Shown here piece after piece: positions 18,296-29,939 of a stretch of DNA of 57,266 bases (position 1 is the first letter of the stretch; each line of letters starts with the position of its first letter). The notes under the pieces are model-generated. The model did no database searches. It saw only the letters and a list, made by a program, of their open reading frames with translations, and was not told the origin of the DNA. The DNA comes from ZC4RG35 sp036375695 (GTDB lineage Bacteria > Actinomycetota > Acidimicrobiia > Spongiisociales > ZC4RG35), in assembly GCA_036375695.1 (NCBI GenBank), contig DASVBU010000009.1, positions 1 through 57,266 on the forward strand, read 5' to 3'. A program made the translations under genes and the position numbers.

Positions 18296-19021
18296 GTGAC
18301 CATCGTCCTCGTCGCCGTCTTTGGCATCGCCCTCGGGGCTCTCGCTCACGACCTGGCCGTCCAGGGCCTCCGTGAGGATCCCCTTCGGCCGTTCGCCGGT
18401 ACCTGCCCCCGGTGCCGCCAGGTGCGGGGCTGGCAGCGGATCACCTGCCCACACTGCGGTCGGCGGGTCGGGCGTGAGATCGTCCTGGCTCTGGCACTCG
18501 CGCTCATGGCAGTGGTGGCCTACCGCGGCCTCGGCTTCACGCCGCACTTCCTGGTCTATCTCGGCTTCTTCGTCCTGACCGCCGCGCTCACGGTCACCGA
18601 CCTGGAGGAGTTCCGGATCGTCGACCGGCTCAATTTCCCGGGGACCCTGATCCTGGCCCTGGCGCTGGCCGCGGTGGCGTTGGCGACAGGAGAAGGTGGG
18701 CCATTGCTGCGGGGCCTGCTCGGCGCAGGCGCCTATTTCGCCGGGACCAGCCTCATGTGGGTCATCGCGGGTGGCAAGGGCTTCGGTGCCGGTGACGTCA
18801 AGCTCTCGCCCGTTCTCGGGCTGTTCACCGCGTTCCAGTCGTGGGGGACGCTGGGTTGGGCCGTCCTCATCACCGCCTTCGTGGGCGGCCTCCTCGGTGT
18901 GGCGATCCTCCTCGCGGGCAAGGGGAAGGACGCCGAGCTCCCGTATGGCCCGCCCATGGTCATCGGGGCATGGACCGCCATCGCCCTGGCTCTCGGCGGT
19001 GCCATCCCGCTTCCCGCTTAG
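18296..19021 (+). CDS. Prepilin peptidase, A24 family
   Basis: Integral membrane aspartic protease that cleaves and usually N-methylates type IV prepilin-like proteins; 241 residues with several membrane helices. Two CxxC pairs (CPRCRQ and CPHCGRR) lie in the N-terminal cytoplasmic loop, as in PilD/GspO. The catalytic aspartates are in TDLEEFRI and GFGAGDVKL, the latter being the family GxGD motif. GTG 18296 is the only sensible start. No pilin or pilus motor gene is in the window; the DUF4388 gene upstream is the only likely functional neighbour. The stop TAG begins the aroC candidate -10. Confidence 0.9.
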   Translation: MTIVLVAVFGIALGALAHDLAVQGLREDPLRPFAGTCPRCRQVRGWQRITCPHCGRRVGREIVLALALALMAVVAYRGLGFTPHFLVYLGFFVLTAALTVTDLEEFRIVDRLNFPGTLILALALAAVALATGEGGPLLRGLLGAGAYFAGTSLMWVIAGGKGFGAGDVKLSPVLGLFTAFQSWGTLGWAVLITAFVGGLLGVAILLAGKGKDAELPYGPPMVIGAWTAIALALGGAIPLPA

Positions 19022-19024
19022 CAT
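19019..19024 (+). promoter_or_regulatory. Candidate -10 (TAGCAT) for aroC, contains upstream stop
   Basis: TAGCAT starts with the TAG stop of the prepilin peptidase gene and ends 8 nt before the aroC ATG. Confidence 0.4.
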
Positions 19025-19032
19025 CACGCTCG

Positions 19033-20163
19033 ATGATCAGGTTCCTCACCGCGGGCGAGTCCCATGGCCCTGGCCTCGTCACGATCGTGGAAGGCCTCCC
19101 CAAGGGGATACCGGTCGGTGCCGGAGACTTCGCCGCGGAGCTGGCCCGGCGACGCCGCGGCTACGGCCGGGGCGGCCGCATGATGGTGGAGCAGGACGAA
19201 TTGGAGATCCTGGGCGGGATCAGACATGGCAGGACACTCGGGTCGCCGGTGGCAGTGGTCGTCCGCAACACCGAGTGGGAGAACTGGTCGCAGATCATGG
19301 CCGTCGAGGGCGAGCCCACCGGGAAGAAGGTCACCAGGCCCCGTCCCGGCCACGCCGACCTCCCGGGCATGCTCAAGTACGACACCGACGACGCCCGCGA
19401 CGTCCTGGAACGGGCCTCGGCCCGGGAGACGGCCGCCCGGACCATCGCCGGGGTGCTGGCCCGCAAGCTCCTCGCCGAGGTCGGTGTCGACGTGCTCAGC
19501 CAGGTCGTGGCGATCGGGGACGTGCGTGTCGACCTTCCACCGCCGGCGGACCGCGAGGCGATAGAGGCCAGTGAGGTGCGCTGCCCCGATGCCGAGGCTT
19601 CGACACGGATGATCGCCGCCATCGACGCCGCCATCGAGGCCAAGGACACACTGGGCGGTGTCATCGAGGTGGCGGCCCATGGTGTTCCGGTGGGCATCGG
19701 CTCCCACGTTCACTACGACCGTCGTCTCGACGGGCTCCTGGCCGGCGCGGTCATGTCCATACCCGGGATAAAGGGCGTCGAGATCGGATCGGGCTCCCAC
19801 GTCGCCGCAGGGCCCGGCTCGGCCGCCCACGACGAGATCGCCCCGGATCGTTCCCGGCTCACCAACCGCGCCGGCGGCATCGAAGGAGGGATGTCCAACG
19901 GCGAGGTGATCCTGGTACGGGCACACATGAAGCCTCTGTCCACCCTGATGCAGCCGCTGCAGACCGTCGACATGACCACCGGCGAGCCGGCGCAGGCGGT
20001 CAGGGAACGGTCCGATGTCTGCGCGGTACCCGCCGCGGGCGTGGTGGCCGAGCAGATGGTGGCGTTAGTGCTCGCATCCGAGATCCAGCGGAAGTTCGGT
20101 GGGGACACGATCGGAGAGCTGGTCGACTCGGTCGACCGCTACCGCGCCCGCATCGGGTCATGA
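19033..20163 (+). CDS. aroC: Chorismate synthase
   Basis: Flavin-dependent last step of the shikimate pathway (EPSP to chorismate), 376 residues. Diagnostic blocks are TAGESHGPGLVTIVEGLPKG at the start, RRRRGYGRGGRM, RPGHADLPGMLKY, RASARETAARTIAGV, SHVAAGPGSAAHDE, NRAGGIEGGMSNGE and the C-terminal RSDVCAVPAAGVVAEQM. ATG 19033 is the first codon of the conserved N-terminus. It begins a three-gene aroC-aroK-aroB unit with 4-nt overlaps. Confidence 0.97.
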   Translation: MIRFLTAGESHGPGLVTIVEGLPKGIPVGAGDFAAELARRRRGYGRGGRMMVEQDELEILGGIRHGRTLGSPVAVVVRNTEWENWSQIMAVEGEPTGKKVTRPRPGHADLPGMLKYDTDDARDVLERASARETAARTIAGVLARKLLAEVGVDVLSQVVAIGDVRVDLPPPADREAIEASEVRCPDAEASTRMIAAIDAAIEAKDTLGGVIEVAAHGVPVGIGSHVHYDRRLDGLLAGAVMSIPGIKGVEIGSGSHVAAGPGSAAHDEIAPDRSRLTNRAGGIEGGMSNGEVILVRAHMKPLSTLMQPLQTVDMTTGEPAQAVRERSDVCAVPAAGVVAEQMVALVLASEIQRKFGGDTIGELVDSVDRYRARIGS

Positions 20164-20654
20164 GCGTCGTCTGGCTCGTCGGTGTCATGGGTGTGGGCAA
20201 GACGAGTGCCGGCCGTCTCGCCGCCGAGCGCCTCGGCGTGCCGTTCGCCGACACCGACGAGATGGTCGAGGAGGCGGCGGGCTCGTCGATCTCGGCGATC
20301 TGGAGGGTCCGGGGGGAGGAGGGCTTCCGGGAGCTCGAAGCCGACGCTCTGGCCCGGGCCGCCGAGCGCGGAGGTTTGGTGGCCACGGGTGGGGGAGCGG
20401 TGCTCTCCGAGGAGAACCGCAAGGTCATGCAGGGACTGGTGATCTGGCTCACCGCCAGCCCCGAGACCATCGCGTCCCGGATCGACGGTGTCGGCCGACC
20501 GTTGCTGGGGGCCGCCGACGTGAGTGAGCGGATGAAGCGGGTCATCGATGACCGAGCTCCCTTCTACGAGATGGTGGCCACGCATCGGATCGCCACCGAC
20601 GAACTGGATGTCACCTCCGTTGCGGATGAGATAGTCAGACTGGTGAGACCATGA
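20160..20654 (+). CDS. aroK: Shikimate kinase
   Basis: P-loop kinase phosphorylating shikimate at the 3-hydroxyl, 164 residues. The P-loop is GVMGVGKTSAGR (about 8-19); DTDEMVEE and FRELEADAL hold the shikimate-binding residues; GGGAVLSEENR is the Walker B-like block; the lid region contains RPLL. It overlaps aroC and aroB by 4 nt on each side. Confidence 0.95.
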   Translation: MSVVWLVGVMGVGKTSAGRLAAERLGVPFADTDEMVEEAAGSSISAIWRVRGEEGFRELEADALARAAERGGLVATGGGAVLSEENRKVMQGLVIWLTASPETIASRIDGVGRPLLGAADVSERMKRVIDDRAPFYEMVATHRIATDELDVTSVADEIVRLVRP

Positions 20655-21667
20655 TCCGTTGTGGCGAGACCGAGATCTTCGTCGACCGGGGCCTGCCGGA
20701 GCCGCTGCTCACGCCCCGGGAACAGCGGCGGAGGGCCGTCGTGCTGACCCAGCCGGCAGCCACCGGCCACGCGCTCGACGTGGCCCGCATGCTCCGGGAG
20801 TCAGGGCTCGCCGCCGAGGTGATCGGCCTCCCGGACCGGGACGAGGCGAAGACCCTCGAGGTGGCGGCATCCGTCTATCAGGCGATGGCCGACCAGGGCG
20901 TGTCCACCCACGACACGGTGGTGGGCGTGGGTGGCGGGTCCGTCACCGACCTGGCCGGATTCGTCGCCGGGACCTGGATGCGGGGCATCGAGGTGGTCCA
21001 CATCCCCACCACGTTCCTCGCGGCAATAGACGCCGCCATCGGCGGGAAGACCGGTGTCAACGTCTCCGGCAAGAACCTGGTGGGGGTCTTCTGGCCGCCG
21101 ACGCGGGTCCTGATCGACATCGAGACCCTGGCCGGGCTGCCCCAGGGTCTCCTCCGGGAAGGCATGGCAGAGGCACTCAAGGTCGGGATGGTCGGGGACC
21201 CCGAATTGGCGGATCTGCTCTCCCTCCACCGGCTGTCGGCCCCGATCGACGAGGTGGTGACGCGGGCCGTGACGGTCAAGGCCCGTCTGGTGGAGGAGGA
21301 CCCGCGGGACCAGGGGGTACGCCAGCACCTGAACTTCGGGCACACCATCGGCCACGCCCTCGAATACGCCTCCACCCTGACCCACGGTGAGGCCGTCAGC
21401 CTGGGGATGGTGGCCGCGGCAGCAGTCTCCGAGAAGCTGTACGGCTTCGATGGCACCGAGAGGCTGATCGACACCCTGATCGGTCTCGGGCTCCCCGTGG
21501 CGGTGGAGGGGATCGACCGTCAGCGCGTCTTCGACCTGGTCCGGCTGGACAAGAAGCGCGACGGTGATTCCCTGCGCATGGTTCTCCTCGAGGAGATCGG
21601 GAGGCCTGTCGTGGTCCCCGTCGAGACCGAGCACGTCGAGCAGGGGCTGGCGGCAATAGGCATCTGA
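20651..21667 (+). CDS. aroB: 3-dehydroquinate synthase
   Basis: NAD- and zinc-dependent cyclisation of DAHP to 3-dehydroquinate, 338 residues. The NAD-binding GVGGGSVTDLAGFVA and the block IPTTFLAAIDAAIGGKTGVNV are present. Metal ligands are in EGMAEALKVGMV, LNFGHTIGHALEY and LTHGEAVSLGMV. It ends the aro unit; efp follows 42 nt later with its own ribosome binding site. Confidence 0.96.
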   Translation: MIRCGETEIFVDRGLPEPLLTPREQRRRAVVLTQPAATGHALDVARMLRESGLAAEVIGLPDRDEAKTLEVAASVYQAMADQGVSTHDTVVGVGGGSVTDLAGFVAGTWMRGIEVVHIPTTFLAAIDAAIGGKTGVNVSGKNLVGVFWPPTRVLIDIETLAGLPQGLLREGMAEALKVGMVGDPELADLLSLHRLSAPIDEVVTRAVTVKARLVEEDPRDQGVRQHLNFGHTIGHALEYASTLTHGEAVSLGMVAAAAVSEKLYGFDGTERLIDTLIGLGLPVAVEGIDRQRVFDLVRLDKKRDGDSLRMVLLEEIGRPVVVPVETEHVEQGLAAIGI

Positions 21668-21673
21668 GGCAGG

Positions 21674-21679
21674 TAGCGT
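21674..21679 (+). promoter_or_regulatory. Candidate -10 (TAGCGT) for efp
   Basis: TAGCGT lies 30 nt before the efp ATG, leaving a short leader that contains purine-rich ribosome binding sequence (AAGGGGA). Confidence 0.25.
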
Positions 21680-21709
21680 GCCGCCGTCCGAAACAGGGAA
21701 GCAAGGGGA

Positions 21710-22267
21710 ATGATCAGCACCAACGACGTACGCCCGGGTATGGCATTGGAGCTCGAGGACGGGCTCTTCACCATCGTCGAGTACCAGCACGTCAAGCCGG
21801 GCAAGGGGCGGGCGTTCGTGCGAATGAAGTTGAAGAAGCTGGACACCGGCCAGGTCCTCGATCGCACCTTCCGGGCCGACGAGGACGTGACCCAGGCGAG
21901 GATCGAGCGCTCCGACTACCAGTACCTCTACTCAGACGACCTCGGGTTCCACTTCATGAGCCTCGAGGACTACTCCCAGGTGGTCCTGTCCCCACAGGAC
22001 GTCGGCGACACGGCCAACTACCTCGTCGACGGCATGACCGTGACGATGGCCTCCCACCAGGGCACCGCCATCGGCGTGGAGTTGCCCGCGGCCGTGGAGA
22101 TGGAGGTGACCTACGCCGAGCCCGCCGTCAAGGGCGACACCCGCCAGGGCGCGACCAAGACCGTCAGGGTCCAAACGGGGTTGGAGGTGCAGGTTCCGTT
22201 GTTCGTGGAGCAGGGCGACCGCATCAAGGTGGACACCCGCACCGGGGACTACCTGACCCGGGTATGA
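21710..22267 (+). CDS. efp: Translation elongation factor P
   Basis: Relieves ribosome stalling at polyproline stretches, 185 residues. The three-domain layout is intact: a KOW-like N-domain (about 1-62) with the tip loop VKPGKGRAF (Lys32), a first OB domain (ERSDYQYLYSDDLGFHFMS) and a C-terminal OB domain with the family signature near the end (QVPLFVEQGDRIKVDTRTGDYLTRV). No EpmA/EpmB or other modification gene is in the window. It overlaps nusB by 4 nt; efp-nusB is a conserved bacterial pair. Confidence 0.97.
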   Translation: MISTNDVRPGMALELEDGLFTIVEYQHVKPGKGRAFVRMKLKKLDTGQVLDRTFRADEDVTQARIERSDYQYLYSDDLGFHFMSLEDYSQVVLSPQDVGDTANYLVDGMTVTMASHQGTAIGVELPAAVEMEVTYAEPAVKGDTRQGATKTVRVQTGLEVQVPLFVEQGDRIKVDTRTGDYLTRV

Positions 22268-22791
22268 CCGTCACCCTGCCGGGGTCGCTCACGGTCTCCG
22301 AGCTGGCCGAGACCCTGGATCGGGGCATCGCCGAAGTGGCTGCCGCCCTCGACGACCTGGGCGAGCCTTCGGACCCCGACGACGTCGTCACCGGCGCCGT
22401 GGCGGTCAAGGTCGCCGAAGCCCTCGGCGTCCAGGCATGGGTGGAGCCCAGGGACCTCGCCCTCGAGTACCTGTACGCCCTCGAGACCCGCGGCGACCCG
22501 GAGATGCCCGATGGCCGCGCCGGGGCGATCGCGTCCGGGGTGCTGGAGCGTCTGGAGGAGCTCGACCACCGCATCGAAGCGGTCTCCCAGCACTGGACGG
22601 TGTCCCGGATGCCGGTCATCGACCGCAACGTCCTCCGCATCGCGCTCCACGAGCTCGAGAGCGATCAGTCGGTGCCGACCGCAGTGATAGTGGCCGAGGC
22701 GGTGCGGCTCGCCTCCACCTACTCCACGGAGCGTTCGGCAGCATTCGTCAACGGCGTCCTCTCCTCCCTGGCGCGGACCGTTCGCGGCTGA
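22264..22791 (+). CDS. nusB: NusB with N-terminal IF2-N-like domain
   Basis: Transcription antitermination factor, 175 residues. The NusB fold occupies only about residues 62-175: EPRDLALEYLYALE, GVLERLEELDHRIE, WTVSRMPVIDRNVLRIALHEL and SAAFVNGVLSSLAR. The span between the first helix and GVLERL is shorter than in ordinary NusB. The first 60 residues are extra and read LTVSELAETLDRGIAEVAAA, then LDDLGEPSDPDDV. This resembles the small IF2 N-terminal module (VxELAKEL..S..EVLxxLxxLGE). NusB normally binds boxA RNA with ribosomal protein S10 during rRNA transcription. The start overlaps efp (ATGA), so the extension is translated from that ATG and is not an upstream artefact. Confidence 0.88.
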   Translation: MTVTLPGSLTVSELAETLDRGIAEVAAALDDLGEPSDPDDVVTGAVAVKVAEALGVQAWVEPRDLALEYLYALETRGDPEMPDGRAGAIASGVLERLEELDHRIEAVSQHWTVSRMPVIDRNVLRIALHELESDQSVPTAVIVAEAVRLASTYSTERSAAFVNGVLSSLARTVRG

Positions 22792-22804
22792 TCGGCACGG
22801 CCGC

Positions 22805-22810
22805 TATCCT
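22805..22810 (+). promoter_or_regulatory. Candidate -10 (TATCCT) for the pyr operon
   Basis: TATCCT with a weak TTCGCG 18 nt upstream (22781-22786). A start a few bases downstream would put the whole PyrR-binding hairpin in the leader. Confidence 0.4.
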
Positions 22811-22819
22811 TGCTCCGAA

Positions 22820-22853
22820 CCTTTAAGGACGGTCCAGCGAGGCCGGGAAGGAG
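22820..22853 (+). promoter_or_regulatory. PyrR-binding RNA element covering the pyrR ribosome binding site
   Basis: The leader contains GGTCCAGCGAGGCC, matching the PyrR-binding loop consensus (UCCAG.GAGGCU). CCTT (22820-22823) can pair with AAGG (22848-22851), closing a stem around an upper GG/CC helix and the conserved loop. The lower strand includes the AAGGAG ribosome binding site of pyrR. UMP-bound PyrR would therefore stabilise a structure that hides the site and block translation, as described for mycobacteria. No terminator follows, so translational rather than transcriptional control is inferred. Confidence 0.8.
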
Positions 22854-22857
22854 AACG

Positions 22858-23409
22858 ATGGGCACAGCCCCGGCCCGGGCATCGACCCGGGTCCTCGATG
22901 CCGACGACTGCAAGCGCGTCATCCGGCGCATCGCTCACGAGATCCTGGAGCGTCACCGCGGCGCCGACGACCTCGTCCTCCTCGGTGTTCGCACCCGTGG
23001 CGCCCATCTGGCCCGCGGCCTCGCCGGGGTGATCGAGGAGATCGAGGGCGAGATGGTCCCGGTCGCCGAGATCGACGTGACGTCCTACCGGGACGATCGC
23101 GACCACGGACCGACTCACCAGCCAGCCATCATCGGCGATGCCCCGATCACCGGTCGCAACGTCGTGGTGGTCGACGACGTCCTCTACACCGGACGGACGA
23201 TCCGGGCCGCCATGGACGCCATCTCCGACACAGGGCGGGCCGCATCCATCGAACTCGCCGTCCTCGTCGACCGCGGACATCGCGAGTTGCCCATCCGCGC
23301 CGACTACGTGGGGAAGAACCTGCCCACCGCCCGCAGCGAGCGGGTCCGCGTCCGGGTCGCCGAGGTGGATGGTGACGACGGCGTGTGGATCGAGAAGGAG
23401 CAGACGTGA
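22858..23409 (+). CDS. pyrR: PyrR, pyr operon RNA-binding regulator / uracil phosphoribosyltransferase
   Basis: 183 residues. The PRPP loop VVVVDDVLYTGRTIRAAMDA is present, as are the basic RNA-binding surface segments (GVRTRGAHLARGL, SYRDD, VLVDRGHRELPIRADYVGKNLPT). ATG 22858 has AAGGAG 4 nt upstream within the leader hairpin; an in-frame upstream start at 22810 would run through the regulatory element and is rejected. As first gene of the operon it would regulate itself together with pyrB-C-carAB-D-F. Confidence 0.95.
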   Translation: MGTAPARASTRVLDADDCKRVIRRIAHEILERHRGADDLVLLGVRTRGAHLARGLAGVIEEIEGEMVPVAEIDVTSYRDDRDHGPTHQPAIIGDAPITGRNVVVVDDVLYTGRTIRAAMDAISDTGRAASIELAVLVDRGHRELPIRADYVGKNLPTARSERVRVRVAEVDGDDGVWIEKEQT

Positions 23410-24296
23410 AGGCCCTCCTCGACGTCGAGTCCCTCGGCGCGGGCGGGATCCGCCGCCTGCTCGACCGCGCCCGCATACATGCCGGCACCCTGCGAGCAGG
23501 GGAGCGGCCGTCGCCGACACTCGATGGACGGGTCGTCGGCCTCCTCTTCTTCGAGCCGTCCACGCGCACCAGGATGTCCTTCGACCTCGCCGCCAGGCAC
23601 CTGGGCGCCCTGGTGTCGGTCTTCGACCCCGAACGCTCCTCGCTCGCCAAGGGCGAGTCCCTCCGGGACACGGTGCTCACGGTGTCCGCCATCGGCGCCG
23701 AGATCCTCGTCGTGCGGCACCCCGAGGTCCGCACGCCCGGCCTCGTCCATGCCTGGACCGGCCGGCCTGTGGTCAACGCCGGCGACGGCACCGGCCACCA
23801 TCCGACCCAGGCCCTGGCGGACTGCCTCACCCTGGAGGGTCGTTTCGGCTCGATCGAGGGTCTCCGTGTGGCAGTGGTCGGTGACATCGTCCACAGCCGT
23901 GTGGCAGGGAGCCTGACGGCCGCGCTGACCCTGCTCGGGGCCGAGGTGGTGCTGGTGGGCCCGAAGGAGATGCTCCCGGCCGAGAGCGATCACCCGAAGG
24001 TGGAGGACCTCGACGAGGTCGTCGCCGGGGTCGACGTGGTCTATCTACTCCGGGTCCAGAAGGAGAGGGGAGCCGAGGTCGGCGACGACTATGAGGACAG
24101 GTTCCAGTTGGACCTGACCCGCTCCGCACGGATGAAGCCCGATGCGGTCGTCATGCATCCCGGCCCGATGAACCGGGGGGTGGAGATCGCGATCGAAGTC
24201 GCCGACGGGCCCCGATCGCTCATCCTGGAGCAGGTGGCGAATGGCGTGCCGGTGCGCATGGCCGCACTGGAGGCCGTCGGGGGAGTGGACTGGTGA
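23406..24296 (+). CDS. pyrB: Aspartate carbamoyltransferase catalytic subunit
   Basis: First committed step of pyrimidine synthesis, 296 residues. The carbamoyl phosphate site FFEPSTRTRMSFD, LAKGESLRDT, GTGHHPTQALAD and VMHPGPMNRGVEI are all present. GTG 23406 is chosen: it overlaps the pyrR stop and has AAGGAG 5 nt upstream. No pyrI regulatory subunit follows; instead pyrC overlaps by 4 nt, as in actinobacteria. Confidence 0.96.
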   Translation: MKALLDVESLGAGGIRRLLDRARIHAGTLRAGERPSPTLDGRVVGLLFFEPSTRTRMSFDLAARHLGALVSVFDPERSSLAKGESLRDTVLTVSAIGAEILVVRHPEVRTPGLVHAWTGRPVVNAGDGTGHHPTQALADCLTLEGRFGSIEGLRVAVVGDIVHSRVAGSLTAALTLLGAEVVLVGPKEMLPAESDHPKVEDLDEVVAGVDVVYLLRVQKERGAEVGDDYEDRFQLDLTRSARMKPDAVVMHPGPMNRGVEIAIEVADGPRSLILEQVANGVPVRMAALEAVGGVDW

Positions 24297-25549
24297 TCGG
24301 GCTGGTCAACGGTGAGGTCTGGGGCCCGAGAGGACTGGAGCGGGGCGACGTCTGGATCGAGGGGGACACGGTGGTCGGTATCGGTGCGGCTCCCGGTCGC
24401 GTCGATGCGACGAGAGACGTCACCGGGATGATCGTGGGCCCCGGGCTCGTCGACCTGCACACCCATCTCCGCGATCCGGGCCAGACCTGGAAGGAGGACA
24501 TCGCCACCGGCACGAAGGCCGCCGCCGCGGGCGGGTTCACGGCGGTCGTGGCCATGCCCAACACCATCCCGCCCACGGATACGGTCGACGCAGTCGAGGA
24601 CATGCGCCGCCGCGCCCGGGACCGGGGGGTGGTCCTGATCGCCCCTGCCGCGGCGTTGACCTCGGGTCGCGAGGGGAAGGTGGCGGTGGACCTCGAGGCG
24701 CTTCACGCCTCGGGGGTCAGGATCTTCACCGACGATGGCGACTGGGTGGCCGACGAAGCCGTGGTGTACGAGCTCATGAGCCGCGCGGCGCGGCTCCCGG
24801 GTGCGGTGATATCGCAGCACGCCGAGGACCCTGTGCTTTCCGCGGGTGGGCACATGCACGAAGGAGAGCTGTCGCGCCGCCTCGGGGTGGCCGGTATCCC
24901 GGCGGACGCCGAGGTCGACGCCGTCGCCAGGGACCTGGAGTTGGCCGCGCGAACGGGGGCCGCCTACCACATCCAGCACGTGTCCGCCGCCAGGACGCTG
25001 GAGTTGGTTGCCGACGCCCGGGATAGGGGAGTGGATGTGACCGTGGAGGTGACACCGCATCATCTCGACTTCGACGTCGCGCATCTCGAGGGTCTCGATC
25101 CCAATCTGAAGATGTACCCGCCGCTCCGCGACCCGGCCGACCGGGAGGCCTTGCGTCGGGCGCTGATCAGCGGTGAGATCGACGTGGTCGCCACCGATCA
25201 CGCTCCGCACCTGCCAGAGGAGAAGGGGACCGACTTCGCCAGGAGCGTCCGTGGTGTGATCGGCCTGGAGACGGCGGCACCCGTCGTCTGGGGTGTGTCC
25301 GCCGACCCGGATCTGCTCTTCGGCGCTCTCAGCGTCCGGCCGGCGCGCATCGCGGGCCTGGAGCGTCACGGCCGCCCCGTCGAGCCCGGCTCACCGGCCA
25401 ACCTGGTGGTGTTCCGTCCCGACATCGTCTGGAGACCGGAGTCGTTCCGGTCCCGGTCGGTGAACAGCCCGTACCGAGGCCGCGAGTTGCGGGGCAAGGT
25501 CGTCCTCACCATGTACGAGGGCCGGATCGTGCACGAGGAGGCGGCATGA
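24293..25549 (+). CDS. pyrC: Dihydroorotase, multifunctional-complex type
   Basis: Zinc amidohydrolase, 418 residues, closing carbamoyl aspartate to dihydroorotate. Metal ligands are in DLHTHLRDPGQT; further blocks are AGGFTAVVAMPNT, ISQHAEDP, YHIQHVSAA, VTPHHL and the Asp in VATDHAPHLPEEK. The substrate loop NLKMYPPLRD is present. GTG overlaps the pyrB stop by 4 nt and ATGA links it to carA. Confidence 0.96.
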   Translation: MIGLVNGEVWGPRGLERGDVWIEGDTVVGIGAAPGRVDATRDVTGMIVGPGLVDLHTHLRDPGQTWKEDIATGTKAAAAGGFTAVVAMPNTIPPTDTVDAVEDMRRRARDRGVVLIAPAAALTSGREGKVAVDLEALHASGVRIFTDDGDWVADEAVVYELMSRAARLPGAVISQHAEDPVLSAGGHMHEGELSRRLGVAGIPADAEVDAVARDLELAARTGAAYHIQHVSAARTLELVADARDRGVDVTVEVTPHHLDFDVAHLEGLDPNLKMYPPLRDPADREALRRALISGEIDVVATDHAPHLPEEKGTDFARSVRGVIGLETAAPVVWGVSADPDLLFGALSVRPARIAGLERHGRPVEPGSPANLVVFRPDIVWRPESFRSRSVNSPYRGRELRGKVVLTMYEGRIVHEEAA

Positions 25550-26702
25550 GCAAGGCCGCCCTCCTGGTCACGGCCGACGGCGAGGTCTTCCGCGGCGTCT
25601 CCGTGGGCGCCGACGGTGTGACCACCGGTGAGGCGGTCTTCAACACCGCCATGACCGGCTACCAGGAGATCCTCACCGATCCCTCGTACGCCGGGCAGGT
25701 CGTGGTCATGACGGCTTCCCACATCGGGAACTACGGCGTCACCGAGCTCGACGCCCAGTCGGCGAGGCCTGCGGTCAGTGGCTTCGTGATGCGGGCCATG
25801 GCCCGCCGTCACTCGAACTGGCGCTCCCAGGGATCGCTGGAGGACTACCTGCGCAGCCACGGTGTGGTGGCGGTGGCCGAGGTCGACACGCGACGTCTCA
25901 CCAGGCACATCCGGGACCGGGGCGCGATGCCCGTGGCCATGGGGAGTGACGTCGAAGAGGCGGAACTGAGACGCAGGGCGGCCGAGGCACCCCGGATGGA
26001 GGGGCTCGACCTGGCCACCAGGGTGACGACGCCGGAGCCCTATCGGGTCGAGGCTCACGGGCCTTCCAGGGGCACCGTCGTCGCCGTCGACCTGGGCCTG
26101 AAACGGGACATCCTCGGCAACCTGACCAGGCGGGGATACGACGTCGATGTTGTCCCGGCGTGGGCCAACGCCGAGGAGATCCTCGCCCATCGACCCGACG
26201 GTGTTTTCGTCTCCAACGGGCCCGGTGACCCGGAGCCCCTGGTGGCCGCCACCGATGCCCTGCGCGGCGTTCTGGGCAAGGTGCCGGTGTTCGGGATCTG
26301 CCTCGGGCACCAGGTGCTGGGTCTCGCCCTGGGCGCCCGCACCTACAAGCTCCCGTTCGGCCACCACGGTGGCAACCACCCGGTGCGGCGTCTCGACGAC
26401 GGGCTGGTCGAGATCACCGCCCAGAACCACGGCTTCGCGGTCGATCTCTGGTCACTCTTGGAATCCGAGCCGCCACCGCGTGAGGGGTTGGTGGACTCTC
26501 GTCTCCTCCCCGAGGTCGCCCAGACGCCCTTCGGGGCCGTCCGTCCCACGCATCAGAACCTCAACGACGGGACGCTGGAGGGGATGGAGCTCACCGACAT
26601 CCCCGCGTTCTCGGTGCAATACCACCCCGAGTCGGCGCCGGGGCCGAGCGACGCCCGGCCGCTGTTCGACCGCTTCGCCCGGCTCATCGAGGAGAGCGCC
26701 TG

Positions 26703-26703
<1 letters not shown>
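25546..26703 (+). CDS. carA: Carbamoyl-phosphate synthase small subunit
   Basis: Glutamine amidotransferase subunit delivering ammonia to CarB, 385 residues. The N-terminal CarA-specific domain includes FNTAMTGYQEILTDPSYAGQ. The class I amidotransferase domain has FVSNGPGDPEPL, the nucleophilic Cys in VFGICLGHQVLGLALG, GGNHPV and the His/Glu pair in FSVQYHPESAPGP. It overlaps pyrC by 4 nt and shares one base of its TGA stop with the carB ATG. Confidence 0.97.
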
Positions 26704-29920
<3,217 letters not shown>

Positions 29921-29939
<19 letters not shown>

